A stretch of 40,139 nucleotides of DNA, from positions 1-40,139 of the forward strand of contig CBFIHP010000033.1 in the NCBI GenBank assembly GCA_965662355.1, given 5' to 3'. Shown in pieces: positions 1 through 7,612 of this stretch. The position numbers were made by a program, and so were the translations under genes. The stretch is from GCA-2683825 sp965662355 (GTDB lineage Bacteria; Planctomycetota; UBA1135; GCA-002686595). The notes beneath the pieces were generated by a model. That model saw only the letters and a program-made list of their open reading frames with translations, had not been told where the DNA came from and ran no database searches. Positions within the stretch are counted from its first letter, which is position 1; each line of letters starts with the position of its first letter.

Positions 1-390
1 GACCAGCCCATCGCCGTCGTTGTCGACGCCATCATCAATTTCGTTCGTGTCGTACTCGAACGCGAGCCGGTGCTGATTGCTCCAGTCGATGGCGGTACCC
101 GTCAGCCCCACCGCCTGGCGAAACAACATGTCCGAGGAGCCGAAATTGCCCGTTGGGTCGGGGTTCAGTTGACCGTCTCCCGCAGTCAAGAGCTCCGCAG
201 CCACTCGATCGAGGCCACGGCGAACGCGTGCCTCGAGATCTGCGCTGCTGTTGGTCGTCCCGAAGCTGCTGTTCCCGTCGGTAATGGTGAGAATGGCCAT
301 GGAGCCGACCATGCCGAGGATCGCCAGGGTGATCATGGCTTCCACCATCGTGAAGCCGGCCCTGGGCGAGGAAGAGATGCGTCGATTCAT
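1..390 (-). CDS. Prepilin-type N-terminal cleavage/methylation protein, partial
   Basis: The gene starts at an ATG at 390 and runs off the left edge, so only the first 130 residues are visible. The N-terminus has a short basic leader ending RAG, then FTMVEAMITLAILGMVGSMA. This is the type IV prepilin signature: Gly at -1, Phe at +1, Glu at +5, then a hydrophobic helix. The visible end has an aspartate-rich stretch (VDNDGDGLV) resembling calcium-binding loops of surface proteins. The start codon overlaps the upstream prepilin gene's stop (TGATG), so the two are probably translationally coupled. It is expected to be cleaved by a PilD-type peptidase and used as a pseudopilin of a type II secretion or type IV pilus machine. 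Which machine cannot be told from the fragment. Confidence 0.82.
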   Translation of the reverse strand, partial: MNRRISSSPRAGFTMVEAMITLAILGMVGSMAILTITDGNSSFGTTNSSADLEARVRRGLDRVAAELLTAGDGQLNPDPTGNFGSSDMLFRQAVGLTGTAIDWSNQHRLAFEYDTNEIDDGVDNDGDGLV

Positions 391-971
391 CAGTCGTTGG
401 CAATAAGGGTTTCGAACTCGAGGATCCCGGGGCCCGAGGCTCCGTCCCATTCGATGCGAATCTGAACGGGCAAGAACGCGTAGTCGGTCGAGTGATCGAG
501 GTCGTCGACGAAACCGTCGGCGTTCAGATCCATTGGAAGACCCAAGGCCGGAATTTCGAGGTCCTCACGCAAGACCCCCGGAGCAGCAGCCAAGGTCGGA
601 AAGATGACTTGACCAGGCAACCCATCCGCGTCGCCATCGACCGGAGTCAGTCCCGGAATAGCGAAACCAACGCCTGGGCTGTTGAAGCCGACTGGGTCAT
701 CGCCCCTGTCATTGTTGTAGCGCGCAAAAACCGTGCTGAAGGAATCCGACGCTAGCACCTCCATCATCTGGCGAGCACATTGCTTCGCTTGCGTCGCTTC
801 GTGATTCGTTTTGGTCGCAAGCGATGTCGACAGCAACACTCGCATGAAACCCAGCATGACCATCAACATCACGCCGAAAGACAGGATGGCCTCTGTCAGG
901 CTCAGTCCTGCGTTGCTCGTGAGACGTTTCCCCACGCAGCCCAACGCTCTCCCCCGGTATCTTCCTCTCAC
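390..971 (-). CDS. Prepilin-like protein (PilV/GspI-type pseudopilin)
   Basis: The N-terminus contains SNAG followed by LSLTEAILSFGVMLMVMLGF, a prepilin cleavage site (Gly at -1, Glu at +5) and a membrane helix. The rest is soluble, about 150 residues, with an aspartate-rich loop (DLNADGFVDDLDHSTD) that may bind calcium. Length suits a minor pseudopilin. The longest start is the GTG at 971, giving a 22-residue leader. A TTG at 944 (behind GGGGGAGA) or a GTG at 935 would give leaders of 13 or 10 residues, closer to normal, so the true start may be shorter. Its stop overlaps the start of the next prepilin gene. It is probably part of the same pilus or secretion operon, which continues beyond the window. 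Confidence 0.8.
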   Translation of the reverse strand: MRGRYRGRALGCVGKRLTSNAGLSLTEAILSFGVMLMVMLGFMRVLLSTSLATKTNHEATQAKQCARQMMEVLASDSFSTVFARYNNDRGDDPVGFNSPGVGFAIPGLTPVDGDADGLPGQVIFPTLAAAPGVLREDLEIPALGLPMDLNADGFVDDLDHSTDYAFLPVQIRIEWDGASGPGILEFETLIAND

Positions 972-1174
972 CCAAGCCCCATTTCCAAAGTCGCCCTAGA
1001 ACTACACATTGCGGACTTCCCCCGATGCCCACTTGCCTGGTCTTGTCTTTCGGCAGTCTGACTATGCTAAGCCAAGGTATAATTGCAATTTTGAACGCGC
1101 GAGCCGTGCCAAGCAGCGTTCCCAGGTGTGCAACCCTGAAGTGGACGAAACCGATTCCTGGGATGGCCCTATCG

Positions 1175-1446
1175 ATGACCGCCAGCACGATCTTCCACAT
1201 CACCGAAAAGTCGGAAGCGGATGCAGCCTCCAAAGTCGGCGAGTACTTACCCGCGACCTTCCAGGACCATGGGTTCACACACTGCTCGGACGGTCGCACG
1301 GCTGGTCGCGACAGCCACCTCGAGTTTCAAGGGCAAGCGAGGGCTATGCCTTCTCGAGATCGATACCTGGCCGCGTGGCTCGTTACGAAATGGCTGACTG
1401 GCGCGGCAGCCGTCCTTCTCGCGGAGCATCAAGCCATTCCTCCTGA
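1175..1446 (+). pseudogene. DUF952 family protein, broken by two frameshifts
   Basis: Three successive frames together give a DUF952-like protein. From the ATG at 1175 the first frame reads TIFHITEKSEADAASKVGEY and ends near FTHCSD, matching the family's conserved start (I-x-H-I-T ... GEY ... GF-x-H-C-S). A +1 shift near 1292 gives VARLVATATSSFKGKRGL then CLLEID, the expected central part. A second +1 shift near 1375 gives RVARYEMADWRGS, the expected later strand. The conserved end (F-P-H-x-Y-G-P-L) is not clear in any frame. No single frame is intact, so this is a relic, or less likely a gene with sequencing indels. The rest of 972-1640 holds no supported gene apart from the promoter at 1574-1602. 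Confidence 0.6.
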
Positions 1447-1573
1447 CCATGGGCTTTGAGGTCTATAGCCGTGACTATCTTTCGACGGCGCTGCGCATTG
1501 AGTCTTCGGGCCTCGGCCAACGGCTTCTACGTTCATTCCAATAGCGTTGCCCCCTGAATCGCACGCAACCCGA

Positions 1574-1602
1574 TTGTCGCTCCTTGGCTCTCCGGCTACG
1601 AT
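1574..1602 (+). promoter_or_regulatory. Probable promoter of the mmsA operon
   Basis: TTGTCG at 1574-1579 and TACGAT at 1597-1602 are separated by 17 bp and lie 38 bp before the mmsA start codon. The same type of promoter precedes the dihydropyrimidinase operon at 6140-6167, with the identical -10 hexamer. It was assigned by inspection only. Confidence 0.45.
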
Positions 1603-1640
1603 TCCCGGACTCTCGAAGCAGAATTCCCGGATAAGACGAC

Positions 1641-3083
1641 ATGGCTGAGATCCTGAAGAACTACATCGGCGGCGAATGGGTGATTCCCGACGTCTCCGAA
1701 TTCCACGAGGTCAAGAACCCCGCCAACGGCCAGCTCTTGGGCAAGACGCCGCTGAGCGGCGCCGCCGAGATCGACGCGGCGGCCCAGGCGGCCAAGCACG
1801 CTTTCGTCGCCTGGCGCAGGACGCCGGTCGAAGATCGGGTTCAGAGTCTCTTCCAGTTGAAGTTCCTGCTGGAGAAGCACGCCGAGGAACTGGCACAGAT
1901 CGTCACGCGCGAAAACGGAAAGACGGTTCCGGAATCGCGGGGCAGCGTGCGTCGCGGCATCCAGATGATCGAGGTCGCCTGCGGCGCTCCTTCCTTACTG
2001 ATGGGTCAGGCCCTGGAGGACATCGCCGGCGGAATCGACTGTGAATCGGTGCGCCAGCCGATGGGCGTTTTCGCGTGCATCGCGCCCTTCAATTTTCCGG
2101 CCATGGTGCCGATGTGGTTCTTCCCGTTTGCCGTGGCCTGTGGGAACACGTTCATCTGCAAGCCCTCGGAGCAGGTGCCCTTCAGCCAGAAGCTCGTGTG
2201 GGAGCTGATCCACGAAGCCGGCTTCCCGCCGGGCGTTCTGAACATGGTGCAAGGCGGCAAGGATGCGGTGAACGGCATTCTGCATCACCCGGACATCAAG
2301 GGCGTGTCGTTCGTTGGTTCGAGCCCCGTCGCGGAATACGTTTACAAGACCGGCGCGGCGAACGGCAAGCGCGTTCAAGCGCTCGGAGGCGCAAAGAACT
2401 ACATCATCATCATGCCGGACGCCGAGATGGACAAAGCTCTCGACTCCGTCACGGAATCGGCCTTCGGCTGCGCGGGCGAGCGTTGCCTCGCGGCCAGTAT
2501 CGTGATCCCCGTGGGTGATTGCCACGACGCGGTGCGCGACGGGCTGGTCGAGCGCATGAAGAAGATTCGCGTGGGCGATGGGGCCAATGCGGACACCGAC
2601 ATGGGTCCGGTCATCTCCCAACCCCACAAGGAAAAGGTCGTCGGCTACATCGAAGCAGGCGCCAAGGAAGGTGCGGATCTCATCGTCGACGGCCGCAATG
2701 TCGAAGCCGACAGCAAGGGCTCGTTCGTTGGGCCGACGCTCTTCGACAACGTCAAGCCGGACATGAAGATCGGGCGCGACGAGATTTTCGGTCCGGTCCT
2801 CTGCATCTCGCCGGTCGATTCACTCGATGATGCACTGGAGATGTCGAAGAACCACCCGCTGGCCAACGCCAGCTCGATCTTCACGACCAGCGGTCGCAGC
2901 GCGCGCGACTTCCGCTACAACGTCGACGCCAGCATGGCCGGCGTGAACATCGGCGTTGCCGCTCCCATGTCGTTCTTCGGATTTGGCGGCGCGAAGGGTT
3001 CGTTCTTCGGAGATCTCAAGGCCCATGGCCGCGAGGCCTTCGACTTCTATACGGATCGCAAGGTCGTCATCTCTCGCTGGTAG
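1641..3083 (+). CDS. mmsA: Methylmalonate/malonate-semialdehyde dehydrogenase (CoA-acylating)
   Basis: This 480-residue aldehyde dehydrogenase superfamily protein oxidises malonate or methylmalonate semialdehyde with NAD and CoA, giving acetyl-CoA or propionyl-CoA plus CO2. The catalytic cysteine is Cys282 in GCAGERCLA. The NAD-binding loop GFVGSSPVAEYVY and the oxyanion Asn in APFNFP (about 148-153) are present. The usual general-base glutamate region instead reads GGAKN (249-253), characteristic of the CoA-dependent MMSDH branch. Length is typical. It is followed after 12 bp by beta-ureidopropionase and lies upstream of dihydropyrimidinase, aminotransferase and PreA genes. Its likely job here is therefore the last step of beta-alanine breakdown from pyrimidines, though valine catabolism is also possible. 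The Shine-Dalgarno sequence is weak. Confidence 0.93.
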   Translation: MAEILKNYIGGEWVIPDVSEFHEVKNPANGQLLGKTPLSGAAEIDAAAQAAKHAFVAWRRTPVEDRVQSLFQLKFLLEKHAEELAQIVTRENGKTVPESRGSVRRGIQMIEVACGAPSLLMGQALEDIAGGIDCESVRQPMGVFACIAPFNFPAMVPMWFFPFAVACGNTFICKPSEQVPFSQKLVWELIHEAGFPPGVLNMVQGGKDAVNGILHHPDIKGVSFVGSSPVAEYVYKTGAANGKRVQALGGAKNYIIIMPDAEMDKALDSVTESAFGCAGERCLAASIVIPVGDCHDAVRDGLVERMKKIRVGDGANADTDMGPVISQPHKEKVVGYIEAGAKEGADLIVDGRNVEADSKGSFVGPTLFDNVKPDMKIGRDEIFGPVLCISPVDSLDDALEMSKNHPLANASSIFTTSGRSARDFRYNVDASMAGVNIGVAAPMSFFGFGGAKGSFFGDLKAHGREAFDFYTDRKVVISRW

Positions 3084-3095
3084 GAGGCTCAAAAC

Positions 3096-3968
3096 ATGGC
3101 TCGCATCGTCAAAGGTGGACTGATCCAGTGCTCGAATCCGATCAACGACGAGAGCACGCCCGTGGCCGACATTCAGAAGGCCGCATTCGACAAGCACTTG
3201 CCCCTGATCGACCAGGCGGGCAAGGAGGGCGTGCAGATCCTCTGCCTGCAGGAGATCTTCAACGGACCCTACTTCTGTCCTAGCCAGGACGAGCGCTGGT
3301 ACGACGCCTCGGAACCCGTACCCGGACCGACGGTCGAGGCCCTGGTGCCCTACGCCAAGAAATACGAGATGGTCCTGATCGTGCCCGTTTACGAGCGCGA
3401 GCAAGCGGGCGTGTACTACAACACGGCTGCCGTCATCGACGCTGATGGCACCTATCTCGGCAAGTACCGCAAGAACCACATCCCCCACACCTCGGGCTTC
3501 TGGGAGAAGTTCTTCTTCAAGCCGGGCAACCTCGGCTATCCCGTCTTCCAGACACGCTATGCGAAGATCGGCGTTTACATCTGCTATGACCGCCACTTCC
3601 CCGAGGGCGCGCGGCTGCTCGGATTGAACGGTGCCGAGATCGTCTTCAACCCTTCCGCCACCGTTGCCGGGCTTTCACAGTATCTCTGGAAGCTCGAGCA
3701 ACCCGCCCACGCCGTCGCCAATGGCTACTTCATGGGTTGCAACAATCGCGTCGGCAGTGAGGCCCCCTGGGGCATCGGCAAGTTCTACGGCTCCAGCTAT
3801 TTCGTCGACCCCCGCGGCTCCTTCCTGGCTACGGGCTCGGAAGATCAGGACGAGCTGATCAGCGCAGAAATGGACCTCGAACTCATCGAGGAAGTCCGCC
3901 GTACCTGGCAGTTCTATCGCGATCGCCGTCCCGAGACGTACCACGACATGGCCGAGCTCCTGCCCTAG
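3096..3968 (+). CDS. Beta-ureidopropionase / N-carbamoyl-beta-alanine amidohydrolase (nitrilase superfamily)
   Basis: This 290-residue carbon-nitrogen hydrolase has the Glu-Lys-Cys triad: Glu53 in LQEIFNGPYF, Lys126 in YRKNHIP and Cys163 in ICYDRHFPEGARLL. The close match around these residues to N-carbamoyl-beta-alanine and N-carbamoylputrescine amidohydrolases, together with its neighbours, points to hydrolysis of N-carbamoyl-beta-alanine to beta-alanine, CO2 and ammonia. A strong AGGAGG (3082-3087) overlaps the mmsA stop codon and sits 8 nt before the ATG, so the two genes form an operon. N-carbamoylputrescine amidase is the main alternative, but the dihydropyrimidinase nearby favours the pyrimidine role. 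The stop is only 2 bp from the end of a convergent gene. Confidence 0.88.
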   Translation: MARIVKGGLIQCSNPINDESTPVADIQKAAFDKHLPLIDQAGKEGVQILCLQEIFNGPYFCPSQDERWYDASEPVPGPTVEALVPYAKKYEMVLIVPVYEREQAGVYYNTAAVIDADGTYLGKYRKNHIPHTSGFWEKFFFKPGNLGYPVFQTRYAKIGVYICYDRHFPEGARLLGLNGAEIVFNPSATVAGLSQYLWKLEQPAHAVANGYFMGCNNRVGSEAPWGIGKFYGSSYFVDPRGSFLATGSEDQDELISAEMDLELIEEVRRTWQFYRDRRPETYHDMAELLP

Positions 3969-3970
3969 GG

Positions 3971-6100
3971 TCAGAGGGACAACGTCACGGTGAGGTCTTG
4001 GGTCCCCAAGCTGGCGGCCTTGGTTTTCGTGCGGCCGTTACTGAAGGTGGCCGTCACGCGGTAGGTGCCGGGGGGAAGTGGGCCGATGACGCGTTGGGAG
4101 GCTGAGAGCGGCTCCTTGAGCATGCCGGCCATGCCCTCGAGGTCGATCTTGGCACGCGAGACTTCGTGGTTCTGTTCGTTGTAGACGCGGATGGTGGCCG
4201 GGGTGGGTTGACCGGCGGTTTGTGTCTGGACGGTCAGGCGAGCGGCGGGGACGATATGCAATCGAATGCCCTGGGTGATTTTGCCGGCGTGGACCGTGAG
4301 GCTGTCCGTCGCTGGTGAGGCAGCTCCCCACATACGGGCAAAGAGCGTCAGGCTGCCGGCGGGAACGGTGAATCCGAAGCGGCCTTTGGAATCGGTGTCA
4401 TCGGTGTGGCCCCAGAGCAGTTCACCCTCATCATCGCGGGCGAAGACGAGGGCCCTGTCCACGGGTTGACCGTCCGCATCGAACACGATGCCCTCGACGC
4501 GACCGGTGCTGCGCGGCTCGAGATCGATGTCATCGACAACACCACCGAAAACGCGAATGCCGGTGCACCTGCTGTAGGCGCGCTTGCCGTAGGCTGCCAC
4601 CGTGTAGAGACCGTCATCCAGGAGCGTAAGTCGATAGCGGCCATCCTTCGCCGAACGAACCGATCCGTCATCGAAGGGCAACACCTGGTCGAGATAACCA
4701 TCTTCACGAAAGGCGATCACGCTGATACCGGAGGCCCCGTCCCCTTCGGGCGTCAAAACACGACCGGTGATCTCGCCCAGGGGCAACTGAAAGTCCAGCG
4801 TGTGTTGATTTTGACCCACGATCCAACGTTGAGGAGCGGCGGGATCTCTGCGTGGGTCCTTGTCCGGCTCGAAGTAAAAGAGGTGCGCTCCAGAGCCTGT
4901 CAGCTCGAGTGTGTAGCTGCCCTCGTTGTCCGTCTCGGTGGCGCGCAAGCCCTCGATCATGCCTTGGCTTTCGTTGAAGGCCATGATCTCACATTCGGCA
5001 AGAGCCACGCCGCCAAGAAAGACACGGCCCCGAAGGATGTGCGGTTCTTCTTCCGCCGGACGAAGAGCTATCTCGATCGTTTCCCCCGCAACGACCTGCA
5101 CGTCCACACCAGGGAGAATGTGCGGCTGTGGGTCGATATCCAAAACACAGAAGACCGTGTACTCGCCCGGGGGAATGGGGCCCATGTGGAAGAAGCCCCT
5201 CTCGTCGGTATCGCTGTCCCGGATGTCGAAGTCTGTGGCGAGAAGCACCACCGCATCCTCGAACGCCTTGCCCTCTGCGTCGTAGACATGGCCTTGGATA
5301 TAGCCGCCGCTGGGAAGGTGTAGTGCGACCTCGGCGCGACCACCTGGTGCCAACTCGAACTCGACGGAATCCTTGACGAATTCCGTCGATACCGCAGCGA
5401 TCACCGGCCCCGCGGACATGTACGCAATCCGGAAGCTGCCATCATCGCCAGTCTCCGTTGTTGCGCCGTCCCCACCGTCCCGCGGCCGCACGAGAACATC
5501 CACCTTGGGTACGCCAGCACCACTATCGTCGATCACCCACCCCGCAACTTCCCCGTTCCGCAGGAATCGAACGAACATGCGTTCGCCCTGATACGGAGCA
5601 TCGAACTCCGCGAAGCGGATGCCATCCTCGCGCGTGTGAAGATGCACCTCGAGACTCACGGACCACGTCCCTGCCGAGGGTATCGGAAGATCCAGGTCAC
5701 CCGCCTTCGTCACCAGCTCGAACTCGTCAGGATCGGAGGAACCCTCACGCTGGCGCGCGACCTTCAACGCCTCGATCGGCTGGCCAAGATCGTTGACGAG
5801 CCGGAAAGGAAGAAACAAACCCGACTTCACGACCTCGGCACGGCGGGTGTCGGGCTGCGCTTCCTCGCGGGTGGCATGCCCCCTTGGATCGGCCCGTCCG
5901 TTGTCGTTCGCCTGCATGATCGGGCGAACACCCCCCAACTCGACCGGGACGCGGTCGGCAGCCGCTTCGACCCGATCCTCGGGGGCTGCAATTCGCCGCT
6001 CGCCCGCATTCGAGCGAAGCATCCAGAACACGAACCCACCCAATACCAGACCGAGTGCAAGAACGAGTACCGGCATGCCACGATTCATCTCCATCACCAT
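3971..6100 (-). CDS. Membrane-anchored protein with repeated carboxypeptidase-regulatory-like domains
   Basis: About 709 residues from the ATG at 6100. An in-frame start at 6157 would add 19 residues with no hydrophobic content. A membrane helix (VLVLALGLVLGGFVFWML) lies near residue 12, followed by a low-complexity linker. At least five beta-sandwich repeats follow, at roughly 186-236, 268-318, 356-408, 444-500 and 534-590. Each has a G-x-V-x-D-x-x-G-x-x-V opening and a D-x-x-G-x-F/Y-x-x-x-x-x-x-x-G-x-Y pattern, typical of CarboxypepD_reg-like or SpaA-like folds. A last similar domain ends the protein. No catalytic domain is visible. It is probably a large envelope or surface protein. It lies antisense between the two pyrimidine transcription units, converging on the ureidopropionase gene. 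Confidence 0.75.
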   Translation of the reverse strand: MVMEMNRGMPVLVLALGLVLGGFVFWMLRSNAGERRIAAPEDRVEAAADRVPVELGGVRPIMQANDNGRADPRGHATREEAQPDTRRAEVVKSGLFLPFRLVNDLGQPIEALKVARQREGSSDPDEFELVTKAGDLDLPIPSAGTWSVSLEVHLHTREDGIRFAEFDAPYQGERMFVRFLRNGEVAGWVIDDSGAGVPKVDVLVRPRDGGDGATTETGDDGSFRIAYMSAGPVIAAVSTEFVKDSVEFELAPGGRAEVALHLPSGGYIQGHVYDAEGKAFEDAVVLLATDFDIRDSDTDERGFFHMGPIPPGEYTVFCVLDIDPQPHILPGVDVQVVAGETIEIALRPAEEEPHILRGRVFLGGVALAECEIMAFNESQGMIEGLRATETDNEGSYTLELTGSGAHLFYFEPDKDPRRDPAAPQRWIVGQNQHTLDFQLPLGEITGRVLTPEGDGASGISVIAFREDGYLDQVLPFDDGSVRSAKDGRYRLTLLDDGLYTVAAYGKRAYSRCTGIRVFGGVVDDIDLEPRSTGRVEGIVFDADGQPVDRALVFARDDEGELLWGHTDDTDSKGRFGFTVPAGSLTLFARMWGAASPATDSLTVHAGKITQGIRLHIVPAARLTVQTQTAGQPTPATIRVYNEQNHEVSRAKIDLEGMAGMLKEPLSASQRVIGPLPPGTYRVTATFSNGRTKTKAASLGTQDLTVTLSL

Positions 6101-6139
6101 AGTCGATTTCGATTCGAGAAGGCGGGATTCAGGCCTCGC

Positions 6140-6167
6140 TTGCCTGCACACGCACAACCGCTACGAT
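6140..6167 (+). promoter_or_regulatory. Probable promoter of the dihydropyrimidinase operon
   Basis: TTGCCT at 6140-6145 and TACGAT at 6162-6167 are separated by 16 bp and lie 31 bp before the dihydropyrimidinase ATG. The -10 hexamer is identical to that upstream of mmsA (1597-1602), which suggests the two units are expressed together. The assignment is by inspection. Confidence 0.45.
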
Positions 6168-6198
6168 CTGTCGCCCCCCAACCTTCCTGGAAGCTTGC

Positions 6199-7590
6199 AT
6201 GAAGATCCTGATTCAAGGCGGAACGATCGTCACGGCCACTGACAAGTACAAGGGCGACGTCCTGATCTACGGAGAAACGATCCACTCCATCGGCTCGGAC
6301 CTCTCGGCCCAGGCCGAGAAGGTGGACAAGGTCATCGACGCCACGGGCAGGCTGGTCGTTCCCGGCGGCATCGATGTCCACACGCACCTCGACATGCCTT
6401 TCGGCGGCGCGTTCTCCGTCGACAATTTCGAAACCGGAACGATCGCCGCGGCCCACGGCGGCACGACGACCGTCGTCGACTTCGCCATTCAAGAACGCGG
6501 CCACAGTCTGGCCCACGCTCTCGACACATGGAAAGGCAAGGCCGAGGGCAAGGCTGCCATCGACTACGGCTTCCACATGATCATGAGCGAGCACACACCC
6601 GATCTCGAGAAAGAGATGGGTGCCATGGTCGACGAGGGCGTGACATCGTTCAAACTCTTCATGGCCTACCCCGGCGTCTTCTACATGGACGACGGTGGCA
6701 TCTTCCGATGCATGCAGCGCTCGGGCGAGATCGGCGGGACCATCTGCATGCATGCGGAAAACGGCATCGTCATCGATGTGCTCGTGGAGCAGGCCTTGCG
6801 CCGCGGCCAGATCGAGCCGAAGTACCACGCCCTGACCCGCCCGCCGCGGGCCGAGGCCGAAGCGACCCATCGCGCTATCGCCCTGGCCGAGATGGCCGAT
6901 GTACCGGTGTACATCGTGCACCTCTCCGCCGCCGAGGCCCTCGAGCAAGTCACCGCCGCGCGCAATCGCGGGCTGGAAACGTACGCCGAGACGTGCCCGC
7001 AATACCTGTTCCTGTCGTACGACAACTACGAGGAGCCCAACTTCGAGGGTTCCAAGTACGTCATGAGCCCACCTCTACGCGACAAGGCGAAACAAAAGGA
7101 CCTGTGGCGCGGACTGAAGTACAACGATCTGCAGGCCATTTCCACGGACCACTGCCCATTCTGTTTCAAGGAGGGCAAACAACTCGGCAAGGATGACTTC
7201 AGCAAGATCCCGAACGGAGCGCCCGGTATCGAAACGCGCATGAGCCTGACCTACGACGGCGGTGTCGCCGCCGGTCGCATATCGGTGAATCGCTGGGTCG
7301 AGTTGACCTCGACCTCGCCGGCGAAGCTATTCGGGTTGTTCCCCAGGAAAGGGACCATCGCGCCTGGCAGCGACGCGGACATCGTCGTTTTCGACCCAGA
7401 AGCCGAGACCGTTCTGGGGGTCGAGAGCCTGCACATGAACGTCGACTACAATCCCTACGAGGGCCGGCGCGTCAAAGGCGTCACGGAGACGGTTCTCTCA
7501 CGCGGCGAGGTGATCGTCGAAAAACAAAGCTTCACGGGCAAGGCTGGCCGTGGACAATACCTACGGCGCAAGAGCCGCTTCGAAGAGTAA
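6199..7590 (+). CDS. hydA: Dihydropyrimidinase / D-hydantoinase
   Basis: This 463-residue amidohydrolase opens the dihydrouracil or dihydrothymine ring to N-carbamoyl-beta-alanine or its methyl analogue. All expected metal ligands are visible: His61 and His63 (DVHTHLDMPFGG), the carboxylated Lys152 (SFKLFMAYPG), His185 (CMHAENG), His241 (VHLSA) and Asp317 (STDHCPF). The substrate loop IPNGAPGIETR (about 337-347) is the family form. Length is typical. It opens a three-gene plus-strand operon, and the aminotransferase ATG follows 22 bp after its stop. With the ureidopropionase upstream, the context makes dihydropyrimidine the natural substrate rather than unrelated hydantoins. Confidence 0.93.
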   Translation: MKILIQGGTIVTATDKYKGDVLIYGETIHSIGSDLSAQAEKVDKVIDATGRLVVPGGIDVHTHLDMPFGGAFSVDNFETGTIAAAHGGTTTVVDFAIQERGHSLAHALDTWKGKAEGKAAIDYGFHMIMSEHTPDLEKEMGAMVDEGVTSFKLFMAYPGVFYMDDGGIFRCMQRSGEIGGTICMHAENGIVIDVLVEQALRRGQIEPKYHALTRPPRAEAEATHRAIALAEMADVPVYIVHLSAAEALEQVTAARNRGLETYAETCPQYLFLSYDNYEEPNFEGSKYVMSPPLRDKAKQKDLWRGLKYNDLQAISTDHCPFCFKEGKQLGKDDFSKIPNGAPGIETRMSLTYDGGVAAGRISVNRWVELTSTSPAKLFGLFPRKGTIAPGSDADIVVFDPEAETVLGVESLHMNVDYNPYEGRRVKGVTETVLSRGEVIVEKQSFTGKAGRGQYLRRKSRFEE

Positions 7591-7612
7591 GCCGGACAAG
7601 AGCAACAAGACC

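Noticed and set aside
1078..1083. Perfect TATAAT hexamer
   Set aside because: No -35 element at 16-18 bp; the nearest downstream plus-strand coding signal is the broken DUF952 gene, so a working promoter cannot be supported.
709..1299. Minus-strand open frame overlapping the prepilin start and the DUF952 relic
   Set aside because: The prepilin signature is in a different frame, and the opposite strand shows DUF952 signatures.
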